Notes: generated by a model from the sequence alone, not told the origin. A stretch of DNA of 64,000 nucleotides from Natronoglycomyces albus (GCF_016925535.1 NZ_CP070496.1:744001-808000); one strand, 5' to 3'; counted from the stretch's first letter, positions 1 to 8,188 are shown. Numbers and translations: made by a program.

Positions 1-983
1 ACATGTTCATTACCGGTCCTGACGTCATTCGCGCCGTCACCGGCGAGGACGTCGGCATGGAGGAGCTAGGCGGCGGGCGGAGCCACAACTCCGTCTCCGG
101 AAACGCGCACTACCTGGCCTCCGACGAAGACGACGCGCTCGAATACGTCAAGCAGTTGCTGAGCTACCTGCCCAGCAACAACCTCGATGAGGCTCCCACC
201 TATGAGCCTGACGAGGAATTGGAGATTTCCGGCGACGACGACGCGCTCGATACTCTTGTGCCCGACTCGGCTAACCAGCCCTACGACATGCACAAGGTCA
301 TCGAAAGCGTTCTCGATGACGATTTCTTCGAGGTTCAGCCGCTCTTCGCGCAGAACATGATCATTGGTTTCGGCCGTCTTGATGGCCGCTCGGTCGGCGT
401 TGTGGCCAACCAGCCGATGCAGTTCGCCGGTTGCCTCAACATCGACGCCTCGGAGAAAGCCGCGCGGTTTATCCGTTTCTGCGATGCCTTCAACATTCCG
501 GTGATCAGCTTTGTCGACGTGCCGGGCTTCCTGCCTGGCACCGACCAGGAGCACGATGGCATTATCCGGCGCGGAGCCAAGCTGATTTACGCCTACTCCG
601 AGGCCACGGTGCCCAAACTGACCGTCGTCACCCGCAAGTCCTATGGTGGCGCCTACTGCGTCATGGGCTCCAAGCATGTCGGAGCGGATCTCAACCTGGC
701 GTGGCCGACCGCCGAGATCGCGGTCATGGGTTCGCAGGGCGCGGTCAACATTCTCTACCGCCGGGAAATCGCCGAGGCCGACGATGAGCAGTCGCGGCGC
801 GCCGATCTGATGGGCGAGTACGAGGACACGCTGTGCAACCCGTATGTGGCCGCTGAGTTGGGCTATATCGACGAGGTCATCCATCCTCGAGAGACGCGCG
901 TGCGACTTATCAAGGGGCTGCGCATGATGGCGTCGAAGCGCGACAGCCTGCCTCCCAAGAAACACGGCAATATCCCGCTGTAA
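1..983 (+). CDS. pccB: Acyl-CoA (propionyl-CoA) carboxylase beta subunit, 3' part only
   Basis: This is the carboxyltransferase subunit of an actinobacterial acyl-CoA carboxylase. It moves the carboxyl group from carboxybiotin on the alpha subunit to propionyl- or acetyl-CoA, giving methylmalonyl- or malonyl-CoA. The open frame enters from the left edge; the visible 326 residues are roughly the C-terminal three fifths of a family usually about 520-530 residues long. Visible family features are the [15 protein letters not shown] stretch, the oxyanion-hole region with [20 protein letters not shown], the [20 protein letters not shown] block and the conserved [10 protein letters not shown] tail. 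The accE epsilon subunit lies 1.4 kb downstream, which fits an AccD5-type enzyme. Whether propionyl- or acetyl-CoA is preferred cannot be decided here. Confidence 0.93.
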   Translation, partial: MFITGPDVIRAVTGEDVGMEELGGGRSHNSVSGNAHYLASDEDDALEYVKQLLSYLPSNNLDEAPTYEPDEELEISGDDDALDTLVPDSANQPYDMHKVIESVLDDDFFEVQPLFAQNMIIGFGRLDGRSVGVVANQPMQFAGCLNIDASEKAARFIRFCDAFNIPVISFVDVPGFLPGTDQEHDGIIRRGAKLIYAYSEATVPKLTVVTRKSYGGAYCVMGSKHVGADLNLAWPTAEIAVMGSQGAVNILYRREIAEADDEQSRRADLMGEYEDTLCNPYVAAELGYIDEVIHPRETRVRLIKGLRMMASKRDSLPPKKHGNIPL

Positions 984-990
984 TCGCGGA

Positions 991-1081
991 TCGCTCAGGC
1001 GCACACCTGCTGCGTTCTCGTCGGGTCGTTTGCGGTCGGCAAACTTCCCCTTCGGGGTCTGGCAGGTGCACGCCTGAGCGA
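991..1081 (+). repeat. Dispersed palindromic element, copy A
   Basis: This 91-bp imperfect palindrome begins 7 bp after the pccB stop. Its outer 20-bp arms (991-1010 and 1062-1081) pair at 18 of 20 positions, and the centre carries GCGTTCTCGTCGG and AAACTTC. The centre matches copies B (1186-1285), C (44014-44108) and D (49577-49676), although the outer arms of copy A differ from theirs. The stem could also act as the pccB terminator. Confidence 0.7.
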
Positions 1082-1185
1082 CCCTCTTGTGGGAATTCCA
1101 AACATTGACAATGCGGCGGTGTCGACCAGTTCCTTGGTCGGCACCGCTTTCGTGAATGCGAACCACATTTAAGGCATGCATTAAC

Positions 1186-1285
1186 GAGGCTCATGCGAAC
1201 GTGTGAATTCAAGGCGGCATCAGGTGAAGTTTGCTCAGGTAAATGAGCCGAGGAAAACGCCGAAAGTGTCTTTTGCATAAGCCTC
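1186..1285 (-). repeat. Dispersed palindromic element, copy B (reverse orientation)
   Basis: This 100-bp element is bounded by near-inverted ends (GAGGCTCATGCGAA on the left, TTTTGCATAAGCCTC on the right). Read on the minus strand it gives GAGGCTTATGCAAAAG, then TTCGGCGTTTTCCTCGGCTC, then TTTACCTGAGCAAACTTC, which lines up with copies C and D. It lies about 100 bp from copy A in the opposite orientation, in the gap before the NYN gene. No gene is seen in 984-1396. Confidence 0.75.
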
Positions 1286-1396
1286 AACATCCCGTTCTCG
1301 CCCACGACGCAACCACTGCCTGGCTTGCTCCGGTACGGTTTGAAGAACCAAAAGGGCTGCGCGCTGTGGCCCCCTACTTACGCAATGGAGTGAGTT

Positions 1397-2422
1397 ATGT
1401 CACGGAGAGAATTGGGCAGTCCGGGCGCTTCGTCCCGGAGATACGCGATGTTGATCGATGTTGGCTACCTGTACGCAGCCGGGGCGGAGGTGCTTCTCGA
1501 CGCCACCTCTCGCCGCGACTACCGGGTTGATGCGGAGAACCTGATCGCTGGCCTCATTGCCGCCGGGCAGGACAAGCTGCCCGACGGAGAACTCTTGCGC
1601 CTGTACTGGTTTGACGCCGCCCGAGATCGCGTCCCGACCGTCGATCAGCGGGTCATCGCCCAAATGGAATTTGTCAAAGTGCGGCTGGGCAACCTCAACG
1701 CCCGCGGCCAACAAAAGGGAGTGGATGCCATGATCCGCTCTGACTTGGAACAACTCGCCCGCCACCACGCTGTTAATGAAGCCATCTTGCTCGCTGGTGA
1801 CGAAGATATGGTCCCTGCTGTCGAAATCGCCCAAGCCTATGGCGTCCGCGTCCACCTCTGGGGCGTCGAGCCACCCTATGGAACTAACCAGGCCGAACGT
1901 CTCGTGTGGGAAGCCGACACCGTCAGAATCCTTTCCCGCGACGAGCTGAAACCGTACTTTTCGAAGGCCAACACCGCCGCCTCGGCGACCGCGCAGATCG
2001 CTGGCGCTCCCATCGCCCACCCCGAGCCTGAAATCGCGGTGCCCTCCCCGGCCTCGGTGTTCGGGCAACGGGAGTCGGTGGCGGTGACTCGCTCCGCCGC
2101 AGACGCCCTGGCCGCCGCCGAGAGCGCCCGGCCCAACTTTGTTCGCAAGACGATCACGGGCGATAAGCTGGACCCCGAGACGGTCATTTCGATCGGAGAA
2201 TACGTCGGGCACAAGTGGATTCTCACGCGCGGGATCGACAACATCGCCGACCTACTGCCCGGCCCTCAGTTGCCAACAGTCATTGACAAGGAGCTGCTGG
2301 TCGAGGCGGAAAAGGAACTGGGATACTCGTTGCGTGACCACCCCGAGGCACGCATCTGGGTGCGGGACGGGTTCTGGGAGCGCGTCCACCGCGAATTTGA
2401 CATAGACATTGACGAGGACTGA
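1397..2422 (+). CDS. NYN-domain (PIN-like fold) putative RNase
   Basis: The N-terminal 170 residues read as a NYN domain, a PIN-like Mg2+-dependent nuclease fold. The acidic motif is AMLIDVGYLYAAG near residues 17-29, followed by YWFDAARD, then KGVDAMIRSDL and AILLAGDEDMVPAVEIAQAYGV, where the acidic cluster D-E-D would bind metal. RNA as substrate is a family inference. The C-terminal half (about residues 190-341) is a less conserved region without a recognised domain. The chosen ATG follows GGAGTGAG; an ATG at 1448 starts exactly at the NYN core and is also possible. The gene separates pccB from accE, and accE starts 2 bp after its stop, so the two are probably co-transcribed. No toxin or antitoxin partner is visible. 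Confidence 0.78.
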   Translation: MSRRELGSPGASSRRYAMLIDVGYLYAAGAEVLLDATSRRDYRVDAENLIAGLIAAGQDKLPDGELLRLYWFDAARDRVPTVDQRVIAQMEFVKVRLGNLNARGQQKGVDAMIRSDLEQLARHHAVNEAILLAGDEDMVPAVEIAQAYGVRVHLWGVEPPYGTNQAERLVWEADTVRILSRDELKPYFSKANTAASATAQIAGAPIAHPEPEIAVPSPASVFGQRESVAVTRSAADALAAAESARPNFVRKTITGDKLDPETVISIGEYVGHKWILTRGIDNIADLLPGPQLPTVIDKELLVEAEKELGYSLRDHPEARIWVRDGFWERVHREFDIDIDED

Positions 2423-2424
2423 GC

Positions 2425-2652
2425 ATGGAACCGATCCGGGTCGTATCTGGCAACCCGACGCCAGAGGAACTGGCCGCCACCGTGGCCGTCTTGACATCGG
2501 CGCAAGCCCAACGGGCCGCCGCAGCCGCCGCCGAAGCCGAAAACGGACGCGCCCGGCGCACACCGGCTTGGTCGAACCCAGGCTTGCGGCTCCAGGTGCC
2601 GCGCAGCTGGCGCGACTCGGCGTTGCCAATGCGGATTCGAGTCGGCAAGTGA
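2425..2652 (+). CDS. accE: Acyl-CoA carboxylase epsilon subunit
   Basis: This 75-residue protein matches the small actinobacterial epsilon subunit that stimulates the AccA-AccD5 (propionyl/acetyl-CoA) carboxylase complex. It shows the characteristic N-terminus IRVVSGNPTPEELAATVAVL, an Ala-rich charged helix (residues 28-42) and a Trp-containing tail PAWSNP...PRSWRDSALP. It starts 2 bp after the NYN gene stop and its TGA overlaps the maf GTG. The position downstream of pccB supports the assignment, although the usual direct pccB-accE adjacency is broken by the NYN gene. Confidence 0.85.
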   Translation: MEPIRVVSGNPTPEELAATVAVLTSAQAQRAAAAAAEAENGRARRTPAWSNPGLRLQVPRSWRDSALPMRIRVGK

Positions 2653-3254
2653 CGTCGGCGACCGCGCCGCGACTGGTCTTGGCCTCGGCCTCTCCAGCCC
2701 GCCGGGCGCTGCTCCTAGCCGCCGGATTGGAACCTGAGGTCATCGTCTCCGGCGTTGACGAGAGCACCGTTTCCTCGAAAGACCCCGCGACGTTGGCGTG
2801 CCAACTTGCCGCGCTCAAGGCCAAGGCCGTCGCCGCGCGGCCCGAGACCGCCGAGGCACTCGTGATCGGCTGCGATTCGGTGCTGGCCTTTGGTGGGGAC
2901 ATCTACGGCAAGCCCGCCGACGCCGAGGAGGCCGCCGCCCGCTGGAAGGCCATGCGTGGTCGCTCCGGGGTCTTGCACACCGGCCATTGCCTGATCGACA
3001 ACCGCACCGGGCGCAGTACTGTCGCCGGGGCGGCGACCACCGTGCATTTCGCCGAGGTCTCGGATGAGGAGATCGCCGCCTATATCGCCACGGGAGAGCC
3101 GCTCCGCGTCGCGGGGGCGTTCACGCTCGATGGTTATGGCTCAGCGTTCGTCGACAAGATCGAGGGCGACCCCGGGACGGTTATCGGTCTGTCGATGCCG
3201 TTGCTTCGCCGGATGCTCTTTGAACTGGATATACCGCTGCGACAACTGTGGTGA
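2649..3254 (+). CDS. maf: Maf family nucleoside triphosphate pyrophosphatase
   Basis: Maf proteins hydrolyse non-canonical or canonical NTPs (dTTP, UTP, CTP or modified nucleotides) to NMP and PPi, acting as house-cleaning enzymes. The 201-residue protein has the N-terminal signature LVLASASPARRALLLAAGL, the VDEST loop, the catalytic LVIGCDSVLAFGGDIYGKP block (general-base Asp) and the RGRSGVLHTGHCLI segment. The open frame extends upstream through accE in another frame. The GTG at 2649 is chosen because it overlaps the accE TGA (GTGA) and places the LVLASASP motif near residue 10 as in the family. The exact nucleotide preference cannot be read from the sequence. Confidence 0.9.
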   Translation: MTSATAPRLVLASASPARRALLLAAGLEPEVIVSGVDESTVSSKDPATLACQLAALKAKAVAARPETAEALVIGCDSVLAFGGDIYGKPADAEEAAARWKAMRGRSGVLHTGHCLIDNRTGRSTVAGAATTVHFAEVSDEEIAAYIATGEPLRVAGAFTLDGYGSAFVDKIEGDPGTVIGLSMPLLRRMLFELDIPLRQLW

Positions 3255-3262
3255 TGACCTAA

Positions 3263-3303
3263 AGCGGGGGCTGCACAGGGCATAGCCCTGTGCAGCCCCC
3301 GCT
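3263..3303. terminator. Bidirectional hairpin between maf and the mgtC-like gene
   Basis: A perfect 18-bp inverted repeat (3263-3280 with 3286-3303) with a 5-nt loop lies in the convergent gap, 9 bp after the maf stop. There is no long T-run on either side. Confidence 0.75.
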
Positions 3304-3335
3304 GCGTTACCGCATGGGTATGGGCCGGTGGGGTG

Positions 3336-4061
3336 TCACGAGCGGGTGAAGAGCCCGGCCGGAGACGAGTTTTCGTCGACCTTTCTCCATTCCACAGCCC
3401 GGACCTGCGATTCGAGGCTCAGTTGCCGAACGGTGTGTTCCAACGGTTCGTTGATGTTCTCCGGCGTGGCCACCGTCGTGGTGACTGTCGCATCTCCCTG
3501 GGGGTTCTCCGCCATATTCATGGAACGAATCGCCACTCCATTTCTATGGAGCGACTGGATGAGCAAGGAACGTACGTGAGCCGTTTCTGACTTGTCACAT
3601 ACGGCTTTGACGAAATACGTGGACTCAACCTCCGAATGAGAGCTTTCGGGGAGGCGTTCGATGCGACGGGCGATGGGACGCAAGAGGATATTCACCAGCA
3701 CGACCGTGAACGCTCCGGCAGCTGCTCCCACATAGTTGCCGCTGCCAGCCAGTACTCCAATGGCGGCGGCACACCAGATGGTCGCGGCGGTGTTGATACC
3801 GCGAATATTGATGCCGTCACGCAGAATCACGCCCGCACCCAGGAAGCCGATACCTGAGACCACCTGGGCTGCCACGCGGGTGGAGCTCACTTCGTCCATG
3901 GCATTGGCAGAGAAGAGCACGAAGAGCGCCGCGCCCGTGGCCACCAAGGCATTCGTACGTAGACCCGCCATCCGAGCCCGCCATTGCCGCTCGAACCCGA
4001 TGAGGGCGCCGAGGATGACCGCGAGCACGATGCGGATAAGGAATTCCCAAGTCTCGAGCAT
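3336..4061 (-). CDS. MgtC/SapB family membrane protein
   Basis: MgtC-family inner-membrane proteins are induced at low Mg2+ and, in pathogens, inhibit the F-type ATPase. The 241-residue protein has about four or five membrane helices in residues 5-130, with family motifs LGALIGFERQWR, AGLRTNALVATGAALF, SGIGFLGAGVILRDG and the RGINTAATIWCAAAIGV segment. A soluble C-terminal domain (about residues 150-232) resembles the ACT-like domain of long MgtC proteins. The ATG follows the mgtE stop with no gap, so the two genes form an operon under the Mg2+ leader upstream of mgtE. This pairing supports a role in Mg2+ homeostasis; a direct transport function is not claimed. Confidence 0.88.
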   Translation of the reverse strand: MLETWEFLIRIVLAVILGALIGFERQWRARMAGLRTNALVATGAALFVLFSANAMDEVSSTRVAAQVVSGIGFLGAGVILRDGINIRGINTAATIWCAAAIGVLAGSGNYVGAAAGAFTVVLVNILLRPIARRIERLPESSHSEVESTYFVKAVCDKSETAHVRSLLIQSLHRNGVAIRSMNMAENPQGDATVTTTVATPENINEPLEHTVRQLSLESQVRAVEWRKVDENSSPAGLFTRS

Positions 4062-5432
4062 CTATCCCACACCCAACAGCACACCGACCAGGCTGAAGTA
4101 CACGAATAGCCCAGTGAAGTCTTTAATCGTGGTTATGAACGGGTCTGCTCCGGGAGCGTGGTCTAGGCCGATCTTCACCATGAGCCACGGTAAGGCGAAC
4201 CCGAGGAAGGTGGCCAACGTGACGGACGTGAACAGGGAAATTCCTACTGCCACGCCCAACAGGGGGATGTCATTGGGGGCACCCTGCCACAGGTAGGCGA
4301 TGGCTCCGCCCAGGGTTCCCAGGAAGAGAGCCATGGTCATGCCGACGGTCACTTCTCGGCGCAGTTGCTTGCCAAACGATGAGAGTCGTATATGACCCAA
4401 AGCCAACCCGCGAGCAAAAATGGTGGTCGATTGCGTTCCCACGTTTCCGCCCATGTCCATGATGAGAGGGACGAACACAGCGACCGCTACGACAGCGGCC
4501 AAGACATCTTCGAATTGTTCGATGAGCCCGCCAACCAGTAGGCCTCCCACAAGAGTCATCAAGAGAAACGAGATGCGTACCCGCACCGAGTACCAGATGT
4601 TTCCGGTGGTCAGACGGTAGCTTCGCAGCATATCTGTGGCGTGGGCGACATCTTTGATGCCGGCCTTGCGGTACATGGTCTCCGACGTTTCGTCCTCCAG
4701 CGCGTCCATGGAGTCATCGAAGGTCACCGCTCCCACGAGGCGTTGCTCGGAATCGACCACCGCCAGCGCACCCAGGTCGTACCGTTGCAGCATCCGGGCG
4801 GCCTCAGGGGCGGGTTCGCAGGTGAGGACCGCGGCTTGTGAAAGCCGCGCCAGATCACTCACGGGAGTCGTCGGCTCAGCGGTGACCAGCTCGGTCACGC
4901 TCACCAGTCCCCGGTAGTGACGTTGCTGATCGATGATGAACACGGTGGTGACCTGCCTGGGGTCTAGGTCGCATTCGCGGACCGACTGGAGGGCTTCGCC
5001 AGCGGTCACGACGTCTTTGACGGCCACATAGTGTGGATTTGCCAGGCGGCCGGCACTTCCTCGTTGGTAGGCCAAGGTTGCCGCGACCTGGGTGACCTTG
5101 TCGCCGGTGCGTTGCGCGACCAGCTTCTTGGCCACCGACGCGGGTGCCTCGTCGAGCAGGTTCGCCATCTCACCGGAGTCCAGTGAGGAGAATACGTTCG
5201 CGGTCTCGGCTAGGGCGTTGAGTAGTTCGATCTTCTTCAGTCGCGGGAGCTCCTCGAAAACCAGGTGAGCTTGTGCCTTCTCCAAAAGTCGAAAGGCAAG
5301 AGCCTTTTCGGTTCCAGTGAGCTCGTTGAGTTCGACAATGATGCTGTCGAGTGGAAGCCTCGTCAGCAAATCCTTGACTTGAGAGAGGTCACGTTGCGTC
5401 AAGAGTTGGTGGATAGTGGTAGTGGTGGTCAT
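4062..5432 (-). CDS. mgtE: Magnesium transporter MgtE
   Basis: MgtE is a homodimeric Mg2+ channel gated by cytoplasmic Mg2+ binding. The 456-residue protein shows the N-terminal superhelical domain (about residues 20-125), two CBS domains (about 130-250) and the C-terminal pore domain with about five helices. In the pore domain the family motif PLIMDMGGNVGTQSTTIFARGLALG carries the selectivity-filter Asp. ATG 5432 is preferred to the upstream TTG at 5447 because GGAGGAAAAG immediately precedes it. The gene is followed without a gap by the mgtC-like gene. It is preceded by a 56-codon ORF, a terminator hairpin and an M-box, so expression is expected to rise when Mg2+ falls. Confidence 0.95.
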   Translation of the reverse strand: MTTTTTIHQLLTQRDLSQVKDLLTRLPLDSIIVELNELTGTEKALAFRLLEKAQAHLVFEELPRLKKIELLNALAETANVFSSLDSGEMANLLDEAPASVAKKLVAQRTGDKVTQVAATLAYQRGSAGRLANPHYVAVKDVVTAGEALQSVRECDLDPRQVTTVFIIDQQRHYRGLVSVTELVTAEPTTPVSDLARLSQAAVLTCEPAPEAARMLQRYDLGALAVVDSEQRLVGAVTFDDSMDALEDETSETMYRKAGIKDVAHATDMLRSYRLTTGNIWYSVRVRISFLLMTLVGGLLVGGLIEQFEDVLAAVVAVAVFVPLIMDMGGNVGTQSTTIFARGLALGHIRLSSFGKQLRREVTVGMTMALFLGTLGGAIAYLWQGAPNDIPLLGVAVGISLFTSVTLATFLGFALPWLMVKIGLDHAPGADPFITTIKDFTGLFVYFSLVGVLLGVG

Positions 5433-5460
5433 CTTTTCCTCCAGCAAGAAGGCACACCAA

Positions 5461-5631
5461 TTAACCCCACTCGGCCCAACGTGAAATAAGCGTGAAAGCG
5501 GGTTTTAAGTCTCGCGAAAAGGCGAGGAGGTTAATGGGAGGTGTGCCATTGGCGAATGGGATATGCGCGTGGTGGCTCGTACTATGACTCGGGTCCGCAT
5601 CGACGGACACGCGGGAACTTCGACCAGGCAT
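5461..5631 (-). CDS. Small upstream ORF (56 aa) in the mgtE leader
   Basis: This 57-codon frame lies between the M-box terminator and mgtE. Its ATG at 5631 is preceded by GAGGAGGTGAGGTCC, an unusually complete Shine-Dalgarno at good spacing, and its TAA ends 28 nt before the mgtE ATG. The peptide starts MPGRSSRVSVDADPSHS and ends FTLISRWAEWG; it is His/Pro-containing, has no membrane segment and includes one TTA leucine codon. I do not recognise it. It could be a regulatory leader peptide, as known for mgtA-type genes in enterobacteria, a small Mg2+-related protein, or chance. The ribosome-binding site is the main support. Confidence 0.45.
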   Translation of the reverse strand: MPGRSSRVSVDADPSHSTSHHAHIPFANGTPPINLLAFSRDLKPAFTLISRWAEWG

Positions 5632-5760
5632 GGACCTCACCTCCTCGGTGGCATAGTGATCTGGGCAGGGCCGTGTCGCTGCCCAGCCGATGGGTGCGAC
5701 TTCGAGCCAGTTTGGCCCAATGGGATATGTGGAATGGCGTACCAGTGGTAGGCAAGCATA

Positions 5761-5790
5761 AGAAAAGGCCTCCCCAGCAGGAGAGACCTT
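5761..5790 (-). terminator. Intrinsic terminator of the M-box expression platform
   Basis: On the minus strand AAGGTCTCTCC and GGGGAGGCCTT pair with two mismatches around a 4-nt loop, followed at once by TTTTCTT. It lies about 50 nt downstream of the M-box aptamer, so it is the likely Mg2+-controlled attenuator. Confidence 0.75.
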
Positions 5791-5842
5791 GCGTCACACT
5801 AAGAATTGGGTGATCCCAATGTCAAAGCTTCAGCACTGTGTG

Positions 5843-5976
5843 GTTAGTCCAAGCCGAAGCTTGACGGTCTGTATTAAGCCGGACCTTGATTCGGTCGCGG
5901 CCTGTTCAACCCATTGGGGTCTCTCGACCTTTCTGGGCAACAGACACATCCACACACAGGAGCCTCACCTAACGGG
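5843..5976 (-). promoter_or_regulatory. M-box (ykoK-type) Mg2+ riboswitch aptamer
   Basis: Read on the minus strand, the leader has the M-box hallmark GTTAGGTGAGGCTCCT (about 5974-5959). It is followed by TTGCCCAGAAAGGTCGAGAG and ACCCCAATGGGT (about 5942-5911). A closing CTAAC at 5847-5843 pairs with the opening GTTAG. These blocks in this order match the family consensus for the Mg2+-sensing aptamer. In known cases bound Mg2+ favours termination, so mgtE-mgtC would be switched off when Mg2+ is plentiful. The aptamer lies unusually far (about 410 nt) from the mgtE start. Confidence 0.88.
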
Positions 5977-6237
5977 ATGGCATTATGTGTTTGCCTCACA
6001 TAGCCTAGCATGTCTTTTCGCATTGGCCTGGTAATGGTAGTGACAACGGCAATGGGGGAGCTATTGACACGACTGTCCCGTGCGCGGGGAGGTGATGGGG
6101 GTGGCGCCAATGCAAACCGGGCCTGTGTTGGCCGACTACCGGTTTCGAGACGGGAGATCTCATCGCCAGGCATGGCGTTCTCGCCGTTGCTGAGGGAGGG
6201 GCGGGACACGTGCAAGCGAAAAAGCACCTTTAGCGGC

Positions 6238-6280
6238 AAAGAGGGTGATATGTCAATGACGTGGACACATCACCCCCTTT
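6238..6280 (-). terminator. Hairpin downstream of the thioredoxin-like gene
   Basis: Seventeen-base arms (6238-6254 and 6264-6280) pair at 15 positions around a 9-nt loop, 20 bp past the stop of the minus-strand thioredoxin-like gene. No gene is seen between here and the M-box; the mgtE promoter must lie in 5977-6237. Confidence 0.7.
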
Positions 6281-6300
6281 GGCTAAGCCTCCCAAATGAA

Positions 6301-6840
6301 TCACTTCCACTTGATGCCACAGCCGACCGAGGCGTGGTGCGGCTCGGGGACGGCCTGCCCGGACCGCACGGCCTCCACTGCGGCGGCTAGGTATTCGCCG
6401 GTGAGCGGCTTGCCGTTGCCCGGTGACGAGCCATCGAAGGCTCCGCGGTAGGCGAGCTTGCGGTCGGGGCCGTACAGGAAGAAGTCCGGGGTGCACACCG
6501 CCGAATAGGCCCGGGCGACGTCTTGACTTTCGTCGATCAGGTAGGGGAACTCCCAGCCAGCGCGCTTAGCCTGGTCGGCCAGCCCCTCTGGCCCGTCGTC
6601 CGGATATTTCACCGCGTCGTTGGAGCAGATGCCGACCACGTTCAAGTCTTCTTGCCCCGAGACGAACTGCCCAAATGCCGTCTCGATGTGTTTGACGTAT
6701 GGGCAGTGATTGCATAGGAACGCCACCAGCAGTACCGGCGCTTCGAAGTCGGTCAGGGAGCGCCCCTGTCCGGCCAGGTCTGGCAGCGTGAAGTCAGGGG
6801 CGGGGGTGCCCAGCGGCACCATTGCGGATTGCAGGGCCAT
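6301..6840 (-). CDS. Thioredoxin-fold (AhpC/TSA-like) redox protein
   Basis: The 179-residue protein is a soluble thioredoxin-fold protein of the AhpC/TlpA-like group. It opens with GTPAPDFTLPDLAGQGRSL and carries the active-site segment LLVAFLCNHCPYVKHIE with a CNHC pair near residues 43-46. It also has the NDAVKYPDDGPEG loop and the CTPDFFLYGPDRKLAYRGAF segment with the cis-Pro region. Family members with CxxCPYV are predicted peroxiredoxins or thiol-disulfide oxidoreductases; the physiological partner is unknown. There is no signal peptide, so it acts in the cytoplasm. It is monocistronic, with GGAGC before the ATG and its own terminator. Confidence 0.85.
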   Translation of the reverse strand: MALQSAMVPLGTPAPDFTLPDLAGQGRSLTDFEAPVLLVAFLCNHCPYVKHIETAFGQFVSGQEDLNVVGICSNDAVKYPDDGPEGLADQAKRAGWEFPYLIDESQDVARAYSAVCTPDFFLYGPDRKLAYRGAFDGSSPGNGKPLTGEYLAAAVEAVRSGQAVPEPHHASVGCGIKWK

Positions 6841-6871
6841 GCGAGCTCCTTTTCGGGTTCTTGTTGTGGGA

Positions 6872-6889
6872 GTTCACATTGTAGTGAAC
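6872..6889 (-). promoter_or_regulatory. Palindrome overlapping a candidate -10 of the thioredoxin-like gene
   Basis: GTTCAC and GTGAAC flank a 6-bp centre that reads TACAAT on the minus strand, a good -10 hexamer 32 bp upstream of the ATG. A repressor site around the -10 box is plausible; no clear -35 is seen. Confidence 0.4.
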
Positions 6890-6952
6890 CGATATGAACA
6901 CTTATGATGCGGAAGCTGAAGGATCGCACTGTTTGCCCAAGGCTTGCTCACC

Positions 6953-8188
6953 TTAGGGCCGCCGATACGGGCTCGGGTCGCGCCTACTCGTCACTGGACC
7001 AGTGTGGGAGAGGCGGTACGGTGAGGTGATCCTGTGGGCCTTCGGACATATGAAGTTTCTATTAACCTTTTGGCCGGTTGCTTTCCGGAGGATTCCTCGG
7101 TCCACCAACTTGGATACGACGTTATTAGATGATTCTTGCGATTTTCCCAATATGGTGCACACGGTCGCAACATCGATAGCTGGGTAGCCTATGCGGAGTT
7201 CCACCAGTTCGATGATCGTCCCGCTGAGGCCGTCGCGACGCAGCGAATTGATGGTTTGGTTCTTGAAAGCTGTGAGTTCTTCAATCGCCGTAACTGCTTC
7301 GATAGCTTGTCGTTCCATCGCAGTAGAAAAAAATTCGATCCAGCTATCGAACTTTCCGGATTCGCTGACTGACAACAGGTGGTCTTGGTAAGCGTCCTTA
7401 TAAAGTTCGAGGTAGAAAGAGAGGTTAATGATGGGAAGCGCAAGTTCGCCGCTCTCGACTAGCTGGAGGATCGCTACCAGTCGGCCAAGCCTGCCATTCC
7501 CGTTGTGGTAGGGGTGCAAGGTCTCAAACTGGTAGTGCGCCAATGCCATTTTTATGATGATGGGAACATCGTTTTCCGCGTTGACCCACTTCTCCCAATC
7601 GCTCACGCCTTCTACCAATACGTTGCCGGGAGGCGGAGGCATAAAGCGTGCTTCTGTCACCGGGCGATTCTCCGCTCCGATGGCCACTTGGCGGGTTCGC
7701 AAATCACCAGCCTCAGGTGAGTCATCACGGGCGTCTTTGACGATTGTTTTTTGCAGCTTGCTAAGAACTGTTCTGCAAATAGGGTATTTCTGTATGAGCT
7801 CTAGCGCGCCTTCAGCGGCGGCAATGTAGTTTTTTCACCTCGCGAACTGCCGAGGACAGTTTCTGTTCGGCGATAAAGTCGGATTCAAGCGTTTCGTCGT
7901 AAGTCGCGTAGGTGCCTTCGATGGCCCACGTACTGACAGCCTCGCGCCGGATTGTGGGTCGAGCCAACAGCGCCGGATTCGGCAATCCAGACGCGGCCAT
8001 ATCGAGCCGTGCGACCGCCATCGCCGCACGGGTAGGCGCGTCGATGGCGGGGAACCCAACAGCGGGTGCGGCTGGCAGCGGGGGCAGCACGAACGCATGG
8101 TGGCTCCAGGTTTTCCCATGCGGTGGTCCTGCCCTGATACTGGAACCAGTCGGCCGCATGGGGAGTTTCCAAGTGCTTCGAGGTCCAT
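6953..8188 (-). pseudogene. Fic/DOC family AMPylator-type gene with two frameshifts
   Basis: The pieces add up to one Fic protein. The N-terminus (from ATG 8188, MDLEALGNSPCGRLVPVSG) and the Fic_N block (PNPALLARPTIRREAVSTWA, then IEGTYATYDE) are in different frames. The shift falls near 8110 at a run of four A on the coding strand; one added A restores GKTWSHHAFV. A second break is at a run of six A (7830-7835), where removing one A turns KKLHCRR-stop into KNYIAAAEGALELIQKYP and joins the rest. The catalytic motif HPYHNGNGRLGRL is intact, and the inhibitory (S/T)xxxE(G/N)-like helix lies in Fic_N. A winged-helix-like C-terminus follows. The gene is either decayed or a victim of homopolymer sequencing errors. 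Fic enzymes transfer AMP to target hydroxyls. Confidence 0.8.

Noticed and set aside
66-1181. Long minus-strand ORF opposite pccB, and similar long antisense ORFs elsewhere
   Set aside because: These are frame shadows of G+C-rich genes; they lack family similarity and start signals.
5620-5660. A second M-box (GGTGAGG near the small ORF)
   Set aside because: GAGGTGAGG resembles one M-box block, but the following blocks are absent and the sequence is better explained as a Shine-Dalgarno.
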